A stretch of DNA of 64,000 nt from Rhodococcus opacus (GTDB lineage: Bacteria; Actinomycetota; Actinomycetes; Mycobacteriales; Mycobacteriaceae), in the NCBI RefSeq assembly GCF_012396235.1, contig NZ_JAAXPA010000009.1, positions 186,001 to 250,000 of the forward strand. The letters run 5' to 3'. Below the pieces are notes generated by a model. That model was given only the letters and a program-made list of their open reading frames with translations. It searched no databases and was not told where the DNA came from. The position numbers were made by a program, and so were the translations under genes. Numbering within the stretch: position 1 is the stretch's first letter; each line of letters opens with the position of its first letter. This document shows positions 36,251-45,326 of the stretch, one piece after another.

Positions 36251-37105
36251 TCACTCTGCGCCGTCGTCGTGGTAGGGGTCTTGGACGAATGAGAACGGGT
36301 CGATCTCGCGCCACCGCGACGGTGCGACGCCCGCGAGGTCGCGCCAGTCCCGCGCCATGTGGGCCTGGTCGTAGTAGCCGCACACCGCGGACACGTCGGC
36401 GAGCGTCGCCCCGGCAGCACCCTTGAGCATCCGGTGCGAACGGTGGAAACGCGACAACCGCACCACATCCTTGGGCGTCACGCCGTACTCTGCGACAAAT
36501 TTGTTCACCAGATGCCTTCGGCTCCAGCCGACCTCGTGCGCGACGTCACCGACCCGGGTGCCCTCGCCGGCGACGAGCAGATGCCAGGCGCGGGTGAGGT
36601 GCGGGTCGATCTCGGCCGGCGCCGCGCGGCGAGTCAGGACGTCGTCGAGGATCGCGAACCGCTCGTCCCAGCCCGGTTCGAGGGACAGCCGTTCGGTCAG
36701 TTCCCGCGCGTCGGGACCGAGCAGTTCCTCGAGCCCGACGACCCAGGAGCCGAGGGCGGCGGTGGGCACCCTCAGTAGCGCCCGGGCGCCGAGAGGGCTG
36801 AGCGCCAGTTGGACGCCGTGCTGGTTGCCGTCGTGCCGGATCGTCACCGGTGCCGTGGCGATGCCGCTGGCGAGTGTGTCGTAACGACCGGGCGCCTGCT
36901 CGGGCGTCGCCTGGGCGGCGATGTCGAGCGGCTCGTCGATCGTCACGATCACCGTGAGGCAGGGCGACGGCAGACCGAGGTGGATTCCGGGCTCGAAACC
37001 GGCCAGCCGATAGCCGTCGTATCCCGTGACCAGCGCGCGTAACGGTGCCGCCGGGCGCCGGAAGGCCCCGGACGACACCGCGGTATCGCTGTCGGCGACG
37101 CTCAC
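36251..37105 (-). CDS. AraC-family transcriptional regulator
   Basis: A 284-residue regulator with a C-terminal double helix-turn-helix: VGDVAHEVGWSRRHLVNKFVAE and LADVSAVCGYYDQAHMARDWRD, ending GVAPSRWR. The N-terminal half is an effector domain of the AraC_N-like type with no metal motif. It is the first gene of an operon with the VOC protein. Effector unknown. The gap to the divergent gene at 37205 is 99 bp and should hold its promoter; I see no clear palindrome there. Confidence 0.88.
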   Translation of the reverse strand: MSVADSDTAVSSGAFRRPAAPLRALVTGYDGYRLAGFEPGIHLGLPSPCLTVIVTIDEPLDIAAQATPEQAPGRYDTLASGIATAPVTIRHDGNQHGVQLALSPLGARALLRVPTAALGSWVVGLEELLGPDARELTERLSLEPGWDERFAILDDVLTRRAAPAEIDPHLTRAWHLLVAGEGTRVGDVAHEVGWSRRHLVNKFVAEYGVTPKDVVRLSRFHRSHRMLKGAAGATLADVSAVCGYYDQAHMARDWRDLAGVAPSRWREIDPFSFVQDPYHDDGAE

Positions 37106-37204
37106 GAAACCAGCCTAGGCACCGGTGCCGGCACCGGCCACACCGTTCACTCACCTACAGTCGGTGCCAGCACACTCGAAACACACGGCGAGACGGGAGT
37201 CCCG

Positions 37205-37891
37205 ATGGCTGGCAATGGTGGACCGGTGGAGAAGGTACTGGTCTCGGTCCTCGACAACGGAAGCCGTCTCCAGGCTCCCGCGGTGGCCAGGTACGTCGAA
37301 TGGGTCCGGCGCTCGCACCCCGGTGAGTCGCCCGCGCAGATCATCGAGCGCATGGAGAAGATGTTCCTGCTGGCCGTGACGGGCAGCGGCAGCGCGGTCG
37401 GGGCCACCGCCGCCATTCCCGGAGTCGGCACCATCGCGTCCATCGCGGCGGTGGGCGCCGAATCGGCGTTCTTCCTGGAAGCGGCGGCGCTGCTCACTCT
37501 CGCTGTCGCATCGGTGCACGGCGTCTCCGCCGTCGACCACCAGCAGCGGCGCGCACTCGTCCTGTCTGTGGCGCTCGGTGAATCGGGCATGGAAATTGTC
37601 CAGAAGGCGACGGGCGTGACCGCGAAGAACTGGGCCAGCGCCATCACCAGCCGCATCCCCGGCCCCACGATGAAGGGCATGAACAACACCCTGGTGCGCA
37701 AGTTCATCACCAAGTACGCCGCCCGCCGCAGCGCGCTGGTCCTCGGCAAACTCGTGCCCGCCGGCATCGGCGCGGCCATCGGCGGCGCAGGCAACCGGGC
37801 CATCGGCAAGGGTGTCGTCAAGAACGCGCGCGAAGCGTTCGGGCCCGCCCCGGCCCGCTGGCCGGACGAACTCCGCGCGATCGAGGCCTGA
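37205..37891 (+). CDS. glycine/alanine-rich helical protein of unknown function
   Basis: A 228-residue protein that I do not recognise. The N-terminal third looks soluble and helical (QIIERMEKMFLLAV); then a long small-residue-rich hydrophobic stretch, GSGSAVGATAAIPGVGTIASIAAVG, with AESAFFLEAAALLTLAVAS, is consistent with membrane insertion or a membrane-associated helix pair. A second glycine-rich helix, VLGKLVPAGIGAAIGGAGNRAIG, is near the C-terminus. The pattern resembles EcsC-like proteins, which is a guess. ATG 37205 follows GGGAG by 5 bases. It is convergent with glutamate decarboxylase, with only 1 base between the stops. Confidence 0.68.
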   Translation: MAGNGGPVEKVLVSVLDNGSRLQAPAVARYVEWVRRSHPGESPAQIIERMEKMFLLAVTGSGSAVGATAAIPGVGTIASIAAVGAESAFFLEAAALLTLAVASVHGVSAVDHQQRRALVLSVALGESGMEIVQKATGVTAKNWASAITSRIPGPTMKGMNNTLVRKFITKYAARRSALVLGKLVPAGIGAAIGGAGNRAIGKGVVKNAREAFGPAPARWPDELRAIEA

Positions 37892-37892
37892 C

Positions 37893-39275
37893 CTAGTGGG
37901 CGAAGTGCTGTTCCGTCGAACGCCCGCCACCCTTCTCGCGGAGTTCGGCGCACACTTCCTCGATCGCCTCGGCGACGAGGGATCCGAGATCGGCGCTGAA
38001 GCCCTCGCGCACGACGATGCGCAGGACCGCCACGTCCTCCGCGTCGGCGGGCATCGTGTAGGCGGGCACCTGCCACCCCCGCGCCCGCAGCTCGTGTGAC
38101 ACGTCGAAGACCGTGAACCCGGGGTCGCCGACGAGTTCGAACGCCACCACCGGAATGTCGGTGCCATCCGTGATCAGGGTGAAGCCGTCGATCTCGGCGA
38201 TGCGTCTGCCCACGCGAACTGCGGTGTCGCGCAACGTCTCCATGATCGACCGGTAGCCGGCCCGGCCCAGTCGCAGGAAGTTGTAGTACTGACCCACCAC
38301 CTGATTGCCGGGCCGCGAGAAGTTCAGGGTGAACGTCGGCATGTCGCCGCCCAGGTAGTTCACCCGGAACACCAGCCCCTCGGGAAGGTGTTCCTTGTCG
38401 CGCCACACCACGAACCCGATCCCCGGATACGTCAATCCGTACTTGTGACCACTCACGTTGATCGAGGCCACGCGCGGAACCCGGAAGTCCCACAGCAACT
38501 CCGGTTGCAGGAAGGGAACGACGAAGCCACCGCTCGCCGCGTCCACGTGGATCGGCACGTCCGGGCCGCCGGACGCGGCAAGTTCGTCGAGAGCGTCTGC
38601 GATCGCGGCCACCGGCTCGAGCTCCCCCGTATAGGTGGTGCCCACGATCACGACCGCTCCGATCGTGTTCTCGTCGACCGCATCCCGAACCTGCTCCGGC
38701 GTGATGACGTAGCGGCCCTTCTCCATCGGCAGGTACTTCGGCTCGACGTCGAAGTACCGGCAGAACTTCTCCCACACCACCTGGACGTTGCTGCCGAGCA
38801 CCAGATTCGGTCGCGCAGTGTCCTTCCCGGCCGCCTCCCGCTTCGCCCGCCACAGCCACTTGAGCGCGAGACCACCGAGCATGACCGCCTCGCTCGAACC
38901 GATCGTCGAGACGCCGGTGGCGCTGGACGGGTCGGTGGTCGACAGGTCGGGAGCGTGGAACAGATCGGCCACCATCGACACGCAACGGGACTCGATCGCC
39001 GCGGTCGCAGGATACTCGTCCTTGTCGATCATGTTCTTGTCGAACGTCTCTGCCATCAGCTTGTCGGCCTCGGGATCCATCCACGTGGTGACGAACGTGG
39101 CCAGGTTCAGCCGCGAACTGCCGTCGAGCATCAACTCGTCGTGGATGAACCGGTACGCGGCCTCGGGATCGGTTTCCTCGTCCGGCAGCCGCAGCGCCGG
39201 AAACGGATCGATCGAGAGGCGCCCCGTGTAGGCGGGAGAAATGACGTCGCGATGGTGATGGTGGTGCTTGCTCAT
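37893..39275 (-). CDS. gadB: glutamate decarboxylase
   Basis: Decarboxylates glutamate to GABA with CO2 release, consuming a proton. The 460-residue PLP enzyme has the family segments STIGSSEAVMLGGLA, HVDAASGGFV, the PLP-lysine Lys278 in NVSGHKYGL and FRVNYLGGDMPTF. The N-terminus carries a natural run of five histidines (MSKHHHHHRDV), encoded by CAC/CAT, which is unusual. ATG 39275 follows GGGG at a good distance, and the palindrome 39284-39295 covers this ribosome site. No antiporter (gadC) gene is adjacent, so acid resistance is not the only possible role. Confidence 0.93.
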   Translation of the reverse strand: MSKHHHHHRDVISPAYTGRLSIDPFPALRLPDEETDPEAAYRFIHDELMLDGSSRLNLATFVTTWMDPEADKLMAETFDKNMIDKDEYPATAAIESRCVSMVADLFHAPDLSTTDPSSATGVSTIGSSEAVMLGGLALKWLWRAKREAAGKDTARPNLVLGSNVQVVWEKFCRYFDVEPKYLPMEKGRYVITPEQVRDAVDENTIGAVVIVGTTYTGELEPVAAIADALDELAASGGPDVPIHVDAASGGFVVPFLQPELLWDFRVPRVASINVSGHKYGLTYPGIGFVVWRDKEHLPEGLVFRVNYLGGDMPTFTLNFSRPGNQVVGQYYNFLRLGRAGYRSIMETLRDTAVRVGRRIAEIDGFTLITDGTDIPVVAFELVGDPGFTVFDVSHELRARGWQVPAYTMPADAEDVAVLRIVVREGFSADLGSLVAEAIEEVCAELREKGGGRSTEQHFAH

Positions 39276-39283
39276 GTGCGTCC

Positions 39284-39295
39284 CCAATCGATTGG
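39284..39295. promoter_or_regulatory. 12-bp palindrome at the gadB ribosome binding site
   Basis: CCAATCGATTGG is a perfect 12-bp palindrome 8 bases upstream of the gadB start. On the gadB strand it is followed by GG, so it overlaps the GGGG ribosome-binding tract. It could be an operator or a mildly inhibitory hairpin. Only position and symmetry support it. Confidence 0.3.
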
Positions 39296-39403
39296 TTTCA
39301 GCATGCGCCGTCGCAGACGCCCTGTACGTCAGTTGGTGAATCTCGGCACGGCAGCCCAGTAGGGTCGAAACAGTTCCATTCGATTGTGGCAGGGGAGGAC
39401 GGG

Positions 39404-40516
39404 TTGACCACAGCAATCCCGGGAAGTTTCACAGCACCGATCGAGGTGCGGGGGCTGTCGAAACGCTTCAAGAACGTCGACGCGGTCACGGACCTCAGCT
39501 TCACCGTGCCGCAGGGATCGATCACCGGATTCCTCGGGCCCAACGGGTCCGGCAAGACCACGACCCTGCGGATGATCCTCGGTCTCGTGAAGCCGACGTC
39601 CGGCGCCTCCACGGTCGCCGGTGTCCCGATTCGCCACCTCGTCGACCCCGCGCGCACAGTCGGCGCCGTCCTGGATTCGCAGAGCCTGCACCCCAACCGG
39701 ACGGCACTCGACCACCTGAAGGTGTACGCGTCCGCGATAGGGGTACCGGACGCACGCGCCCTGCAGGTGCTCGCGCTCGTCGGGCTCGAGGACGTCGCCG
39801 GGCGCAAGGCGGGCGGCTTCTCCCTCGGCATGCGTCAGCGGCTGTCGCTGGCGACGGCGCTGCTGGGTGATCCGCGCATCCTGATCCTCGACGAACCGGC
39901 CAACGGACTCGACCCCGAGGGCATCGCCTGGCTGCGTGAGTTCTTGAAGGGCTTCGCCGCATCCGGCCGGACCGTGCTGATCTCGAGTCACATCCTCCGC
40001 GAAGTGGAGCAGACCGTCGACAATCTCGTGATCGTCAGCCGCGGCTCCCTCGTCTATCAGGGACGGATGGAGGAACTGCGCAAGTCGCAGCAGAGCCGGC
40101 TGCTCGTCGCGTCCTCGAGCCCGCCCGCGCTGGCGACCGCCCTGGCCGCCAAGGGCATCGTCGATGCCCGGTCGCTCGCGGACGGACGCCTCGCCGTCGT
40201 CGGCGCGTCCCTCGAACTCGTCGAGTCCGTCGCCGCCGAAGCAGGGGTCACGATCTTCGGCGCGGTCGGCGATCACATCGACCTCGAGCAACTCTTCCTG
40301 TCGATGACTGCGGGTCAGTACGTGGCCGGAGCGAGCGCCGCGGCGCCCTCGGGGTACGGCCCACCGCCGACGTACTCACCCCAGCCCGGGTACGCACCTC
40401 CCGGGTACGCCCCACAGCCGGGTTACGGTCCGCCTCCCGGGTACGCCCCACCACCGGGCTACGGTCCACCACCCGCACACCCTCAGCACGGTCCGATCTC
40501 CGGAGGTCCGCGATGA
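39404..40516 (+). CDS. ABC transporter ATP-binding protein with PGY-repeat tail
   Basis: A 370-residue ATPase for the permease at 40513. Walker A GPNGSGKT (about residue 44), signature LGMRQRLSLATAL, Walker B ILILDEPANGLDPEG and H-loop SSHIL are complete; the form of the sequence is typical of DrrA/antibiotic-type ABC-2 export ATPases. After residue about 315 comes a tail of Pro/Gly/Tyr repeats (PGYAPPPGYGPPPA). TTG 39404 follows GGGGAGG by five bases, so the GTG at 39386 is less likely. The stop overlaps the permease start by 4 bp. Confidence 0.9.
   Translation: MTTAIPGSFTAPIEVRGLSKRFKNVDAVTDLSFTVPQGSITGFLGPNGSGKTTTLRMILGLVKPTSGASTVAGVPIRHLVDPARTVGAVLDSQSLHPNRTALDHLKVYASAIGVPDARALQVLALVGLEDVAGRKAGGFSLGMRQRLSLATALLGDPRILILDEPANGLDPEGIAWLREFLKGFAASGRTVLISSHILREVEQTVDNLVIVSRGSLVYQGRMEELRKSQQSRLLVASSSPPALATALAAKGIVDARSLADGRLAVVGASLELVESVAAEAGVTIFGAVGDHIDLEQLFLSMTAGQYVAGASAAAPSGYGPPPTYSPQPGYAPPGYAPQPGYGPPPGYAPPPGYGPPPAHPQHGPISGGPR
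40350..40482 (+). repeat. in-frame tandem PGY repeats
   Basis: About six degenerate copies of a 5-6-codon unit (PGYGPP, PGYAPP, PQPGY) encode a low-complexity tail of about 45 residues on the ABC ATPase. The DNA is correspondingly repetitive (variants of CCCGGGTACG), so it is prone to slippage and length variation between strains. Confidence 0.8.
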
Positions 40517-41292
40517 CAGCGCTGCTCACCGCAGAATTCCGCAAGGTCACCACCCTGCGGTTCTGGTGGATGCTCGGTCTCGCACCGCTGATCGTCGGGA
40601 TGTTCTCGAGCGCGATCACCCTGCCGGTGATGCGTGCGTTCACCGACGCGTTCGAGGCCGATCCGAGCGAGGCCAACCTCGCCGCCACCCTGTTCGGGCT
40701 GGCGGTCGCGGTCGCCCTCGTCGTCCTGTTCGCCGCGCTCTTCGGGGCGGTGAACGTGGGCACCGAATTCCGGTACAAGACGCTCACCACCACGTTCCTC
40801 ACCGCTCGCGGCCGGGACGGGGTGATCGGCACCAAGCTCGCCGTCACCGCGGCCTTCGGCTTCTTCTACTGCCTCGTGGTGGAGGTGGTCAGCGTCGCCC
40901 TGCTGCTGACGTTCGGCGGTGACACCTTCGAACTGCGCGGATCCCTGTTCGCCATGCTCGGGGCCGCCCTGATCTGCGGGGCGCTGTGGGCGCTCATCGG
41001 CGGCGGGGTGTCGATGCTCACCGGCTCGTCCGTCGGAAGCTGCATCGCCCTGGTGGTCTGGTACACCCTCGGCGAGATGATCCTCCGCTCGATCCTCAGC
41101 GGGATCGGCATCGGCGCCGTCGGCAGTGTCCTCCCCGTGTCGGCCACCCTCGGGACGGTCGCGAACGCGGCCGCCGGCAACGAGATCGACTGGCTGACGT
41201 TCTGGCCCACGGCACCCCTCGCCCTGCTCGTGTGGACCGCGGTCTTCGTCGGCGGCGGCTGGGCGCTCACCCGGCAGCGCGACATCACCTGA
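40513..41292 (+). CDS. ABC-2-type permease
   Basis: A 259-residue membrane subunit with about six helices: FWWMLGLAPLIVGMFS, VALVVLFAALFGAVNV, YCLVVEVVSVALLLTF, LIGGGVSMLTGSSVG, MILRSILSGIGIG and LLVWTAVFVGGGWAL. The segment GTEFRYKTLTTTFL between the first pairs is the usual coupling loop of ABC-2 exporters. It overlaps the ATPase gene by 4 bp (ATGA), so they are translationally coupled and form one exporter. Substrate unknown. Confidence 0.88.
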   Translation: MTALLTAEFRKVTTLRFWWMLGLAPLIVGMFSSAITLPVMRAFTDAFEADPSEANLAATLFGLAVAVALVVLFAALFGAVNVGTEFRYKTLTTTFLTARGRDGVIGTKLAVTAAFGFFYCLVVEVVSVALLLTFGGDTFELRGSLFAMLGAALICGALWALIGGGVSMLTGSSVGSCIALVVWYTLGEMILRSILSGIGIGAVGSVLPVSATLGTVANAAAGNEIDWLTFWPTAPLALLVWTAVFVGGGWALTRQRDIT

Positions 41293-41296
41293 CACG

Positions 41297-41329
41297 GCGC
41301 CGGGTGCCGTCCCTGTCGGTACCCGGCGC
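41297..41329 (+). terminator. 13-bp hairpin after the ABC-2 operon
   Basis: GCGCCGGGTGCCG pairs with CGGTACCCGGCGC around the loop TCCCTGT, with one G-T wobble in the RNA. It begins 5 bases after the permease stop and 14 bases before GTG 41343, so it separates the two transporters, or attenuates the second. No T-run follows. Confidence 0.55.
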
Positions 41330-41342
41330 TAACGTGGATCCA

Positions 41343-44300
41343 GTGGCAAGTGAGAGTGCATCCGGTTCGGTGATCGAACGGGAGCAGACGCTGGAGCAGG
41401 ATCAGGCACGGCCGGGCTGGATTCGACGGCTGAGCGGTGAGTGCTGGGCGCACCGCCGCGTCGCACTCGGCGCCCTGTCCGTGACAATCGTCGCCGCGGG
41501 TATCGACATCTCGTTCCCCCTCCTCACCAAGTACGCGGTCGACGCCGCCGGCTCGGGTCACGACACCCAGGTGATCGGCATCGCCGCGCTGCTCATCGCA
41601 TTGCTCGCGTGCGTCCGCTTCGGCTGTCAGTACGGCCGCCGGATGCTCGCCGGGAAGCTGTCGCTCGACGTCCAGCACGATCTGCGGCTGGGACTGCTGA
41701 GTGCGCTGCAACGGCTCGACGGGCGGGGGCAGGATCAGATCCGCACCGGTCAGGTGGTCTCCCGGTCCATCACCGACCTCCAGCTGGTGCAGGGCCTGCT
41801 CGCGATGGTCCCGTTGTCGGCGGGCGCGTTGCTCCAATTCGTCCTCGCGCTCGCCATCATGGCCTGGCTGTCGCCGCTGCTGACCGTCGTCGCGCTGGTG
41901 ATCGTCCCCGCCGTGTGCCTCGTCGTCTACGCGATGCGACCGAAACTGTTCGCGGCCACCTGGTCGGCGCAGCAACGCGCGGCCGACCTCGCCCAGCACG
42001 TCGAGGAGACCGTCACCGGCGTCCGCGTGGTCAAGGGCTTCGGCCAGGAGCGCCGGGCCGTCGACCAGCTCGAGGACCACAGCCGGATGCTGTACGCGGA
42101 ACGCCTGCGAGCCGCCCGGATCAATGCGCGCTTCGCGCCGACCATGGCGGCACTGCCCCAACTGGGTCTCGTCGGGGTCATCGCGGTCGGCGGCTACCTC
42201 GCCCTGCACGGCTCCATCACGATCGGCACGTTCCTCGCCTTCGCGACGTACGTCGCCACGATGACCGGCGTCACCCGCACGCTGTCGTCGGTCGTGATCA
42301 TGGCCCAGCTGTCCCGGGCCGCCGTCGAGCGTGTGTACGAGGTGATCGACGCCGAACCGGAGGTCGCGGACCCGCCGCACCCCACCGCCCTGCCCGGCGG
42401 ACCGCTGGGTGTGGACCTGCGCGCGGTCACGTTCGGCTTCGAATCGGACCGGCACATCCTCCGTGGACTCGACCTGCGTATCGCACCCGGCGAGACGGTC
42501 GCGGTGGTGGGGATGGCCGGTTCCGGCAAGACCGCCCTGTCGCTGCTGCTCCCCCGCTTCTACGCCCCGTCCTCGGGCTCCGTGTCCCTCACGTCGGCGG
42601 GCGCGTCGTTCGACGTCGCGCAGCTGAGCGCCGAGCAGTTGCGCGAAGCCGTCGGCCTCGTGTTCGACGAGCCGTTCCTCTTCTCCGACACCATTGCGGC
42701 CAACATCGCCCTCGGCAGGCCCGACGCCAGCGCCGAGGAGATCCGCGCCGCCGCCGACATGGCGGCCGCCGACGAGTTCGTCTCCGCATTGCCGGACGGC
42801 TACGACACCGTGGTCGGCGAACGCGGTCTCACCCTCTCCGGCGGGCAGCGGCAGCGGATCGCGCTGGCACGCGCACTCCTCACCGACCCGAGAGTGCTGA
42901 TCCTCGACGACGCGACCTCCGCCGTCGACGCCACCACCGAGGCGTCGATCTTCGCGGCGCTGCGCGCGAATCGTGGCCGAACTGCTCTGATCTTGGCGCA
43001 TCGCCGCTCGACCCTGTCGCTCGCCGACCGAGTCGCCGTGCTCGACCGCGGACGGATCATCGATTCCGGCACGGTGGCCGAACTCGACGAACGGTGCCCG
43101 CTCTTCCGCGCACTGTTCGCCTCCCCCGACAACGCGGGCCCGATCGACGTCAGCGTTCCCGCACCGAGCGAGCCGATGCCGTATCAGCGCATGCCGTCCG
43201 AGTCCGAGTTGTGGCCGGAGGACGCCGAGGAGTGGGACGTGCCTGCCGCGTCCGGCCGCACCCCGGCTCCCGGCGCGGGACCCGGCGGCGGCCGCGCCGC
43301 CGGCGGACCGATGGCGGGAGCGCTGGGCAACGTAGCCGCGACCCCGGAACTTCGGCAGGCCGTGGAGGCGCTTCCGCCCGCCGTCGAGAGCCCGGGAATC
43401 GACACCCGGAACCTGCGCCTGCCCGAGCCCGACTTCCGGCTGTCGCGGATCCTGCGGCCGGTCCGTGCCCTCCTCGTCGCCGTCGCCGTCTGCCTCGCGC
43501 TCGACTCGCTCGCGGGGATCGCGTTCCCGTCGATCGTCCGGTTCGCGATCGACCGCGGTGTCGTCCCGCAGGACTCCGCGACGCTGTGGACCGCGACAGG
43601 GGTGGGCGTCGCTCTCGTGGTCGCCGGCTGGCTCGTCGTCGCCCTGATGACGGTCCTCACCGCCCGAGCGGGGGAACGTGTGCTGTTCGGGTTGCGGGTG
43701 CGCAGCTACGCCCACCTGCAGCGGCTCGGACTCGACTACTACGAGCGCGAGCTGTCCGGTCGCATCATGACCCGGATGACCACCGACGTCGACGCGTTGT
43801 CGTCGTTCATCCAGACAGGAATGTCCACCGCCGTGGTGAGCGTCCTGACCGTCCTCGGTATCACCGTCGCGCTCGTCGCCACCGACGTCACGCTCGCGCT
43901 GGTGGCGCTTGCCGTCATCCCGCCGCTCGTCGTCGCGACGCTGATCTTCCGCCGGATCTCCTCGGTGGCGTACACGGTCTCGCGTGAGCGCATCTCACTC
44001 GTCAACGCCGACTTCCAGGAGAACATCGCCGGGCTCCGTGCGGCCCAGGCATACCGCCGCGAAGGGTTCGCCGCCCGCCGGTTCGCCGAGCGGGCCGACA
44101 GTTACCGGCGCAGCCGGATGCGGTCGCAGCGGGCGATCTCGCTGTACTTCCCGTTCATCGCGTTCCTCTCGGACCTCGCCCTGGCCGCCGTGGTGTTCGT
44201 CGGTGCGCGCCAGGTCGCGGGCGGCGACACGACGACCGGGACGCTCGTCGCCTTCGTGCTGTACCTCGGGCTCCTGTTCGGCCCCATTCAGCAACTGTCG

Positions 44301-45215
44301 CAGGTGTTCGACGGATACCAGCAGGCCAGTGTCGGCCTGCTCCGGATCGGGGACCTGCTCCGCACACCCAGTTCCATCGAGCGGGCGACCTCGCGCGAGG
44401 ACCTCCAGCCGATCGACGGGCACCTGCGCGGCGAGCTGTGCCTGCGCGACGTCGGGTTCCGCTATCAGGGGGCGGACAGCGACGCCCTGACCCACATCGA
44501 CCTGCACATCCCCGCCGGCACCACCGTCGCCCTGGTCGGCCGGACCGGCGCGGGCAAGTCGACCATCGTGAAACTGCTCGCCCGCTTCTACGACCCGACG
44601 TCCGGCGCGGTGCTCGTCGACGACGTGGACCTCCGCCGGTACCCGCTCGGCGCGTACCGCGGACGCCTCGGCGTCGTCCCCCAGGAAGCCCACCTGTTCA
44701 CCGGGACCGTCGCCACCAACATCGCGTACGGACGCCCGGATGCGAGCCGCGAAGAGATCGAGGACGCTGCACGCGCGGTCGGCGCACTGGGCACGATCGC
44801 CGGATTGCGGGGTGGGATGCGTCACCCCATCGGCGAGCGCGGGCAGGGCCTGTCGGCCGGCCAACGCCAGCTGATCGCGCTCGCCCGGGCCGAGCTGGTC
44901 GACCCCGACCTGCTGCTGCTCGACGAAGCGACCGCGACGCTCGATCCGGCCACCGAGCAGGTAGTTCTCGAGGCGAGCAGCCGGGTGACCCGCACCCGGA
45001 CGTCGGTGGTGGTGGCACACCGACTGGCCACCGCGGCCCGGGCAGATGTGATCCTCGTCATCGACGAGGGGCGGGTGGTCGAAACCGGATCGCACGCCAC
45101 CCTGCGCTATGCCGGTGGCCACTATTCGGGACTGTGGGATGCGGCGGAGACCGGGGCGGGGAATAATCGCGGGGCGAGAACCGTCATCGATGGTGACCCC
45201 ATCGGTTGGCCGTGA
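41343..45215 (+). CDS. single-chain double ABC exporter (TMD-NBD-TMD-NBD)
   Basis: A 1290-residue protein holding two complete exporter halves, like the mycobacterial Rv0194-type multidrug transporters. First half: membrane domain about 35-335, NBD about 365-590 with GMAGSGKT and LSGGQRQRIALARAL. Linker about 590-700 is Gly/Ala/Pro-rich. Second half: membrane domain about 705-1000 and NBD about 1030-1290 with GRTGAGKS. NBD1 has Asp523 instead of the catalytic Glu (ILILDD-like, VLILDDATSAVD), and NBD2 has LSAGQ (Ala1172) in place of LSGGQ. Both changes fall in the same composite ATP site. GTG 41343 is the start. Confidence 0.9.
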   Translation: MASESASGSVIEREQTLEQDQARPGWIRRLSGECWAHRRVALGALSVTIVAAGIDISFPLLTKYAVDAAGSGHDTQVIGIAALLIALLACVRFGCQYGRRMLAGKLSLDVQHDLRLGLLSALQRLDGRGQDQIRTGQVVSRSITDLQLVQGLLAMVPLSAGALLQFVLALAIMAWLSPLLTVVALVIVPAVCLVVYAMRPKLFAATWSAQQRAADLAQHVEETVTGVRVVKGFGQERRAVDQLEDHSRMLYAERLRAARINARFAPTMAALPQLGLVGVIAVGGYLALHGSITIGTFLAFATYVATMTGVTRTLSSVVIMAQLSRAAVERVYEVIDAEPEVADPPHPTALPGGPLGVDLRAVTFGFESDRHILRGLDLRIAPGETVAVVGMAGSGKTALSLLLPRFYAPSSGSVSLTSAGASFDVAQLSAEQLREAVGLVFDEPFLFSDTIAANIALGRPDASAEEIRAAADMAAADEFVSALPDGYDTVVGERGLTLSGGQRQRIALARALLTDPRVLILDDATSAVDATTEASIFAALRANRGRTALILAHRRSTLSLADRVAVLDRGRIIDSGTVAELDERCPLFRALFASPDNAGPIDVSVPAPSEPMPYQRMPSESELWPEDAEEWDVPAASGRTPAPGAGPGGGRAAGGPMAGALGNVAATPELRQAVEALPPAVESPGIDTRNLRLPEPDFRLSRILRPVRALLVAVAVCLALDSLAGIAFPSIVRFAIDRGVVPQDSATLWTATGVGVALVVAGWLVVALMTVLTARAGERVLFGLRVRSYAHLQRLGLDYYERELSGRIMTRMTTDVDALSSFIQTGMSTAVVSVLTVLGITVALVATDVTLALVALAVIPPLVVATLIFRRISSVAYTVSRERISLVNADFQENIAGLRAAQAYRREGFAARRFAERADSYRRSRMRSQRAISLYFPFIAFLSDLALAAVVFVGARQVAGGDTTTGTLVAFVLYLGLLFGPIQQLSQVFDGYQQASVGLLRIGDLLRTPSSIERATSREDLQPIDGHLRGELCLRDVGFRYQGADSDALTHIDLHIPAGTTVALVGRTGAGKSTIVKLLARFYDPTSGAVLVDDVDLRRYPLGAYRGRLGVVPQEAHLFTGTVATNIAYGRPDASREEIEDAARAVGALGTIAGLRGGMRHPIGERGQGLSAGQRQLIALARAELVDPDLLLLDEATATLDPATEQVVLEASSRVTRTRTSVVVAHRLATAARADVILVIDEGRVVETGSHATLRYAGGHYSGLWDAAETGAGNNRGARTVIDGDPIGWP

Positions 45216-45226
45216 GACAGCTCACA
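45211..45226. promoter_or_regulatory. Crp/GlxR-like site upstream of kgd
   Basis: CGTGAGACAGCTCACA fits TGTGA-N6-TCACA at nine of ten positions and lies about 100 bp before the kgd start, overlapping the stop of the fused ABC gene. A short AT-rich element (GTATATA, about 45274-45280) between them may be the -10 region. Confidence 0.35.
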
Positions 45227-45326
45227 CGTGCAGGCCTGGCGATCTACACGTCACACGCGAGGGCTAGTCTCATGTATATAGGCGCTCTGATCGGGTACCG
45301 AAATAGAAACGAGGCGAACACCTGCC

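Noticed and set aside
40866-43715. 949-residue antisense frame in the fused ABC region
   Set aside because: It consists of low-complexity Arg/Gly/Gln-rich sequence opposite a gene with full ABC motifs.
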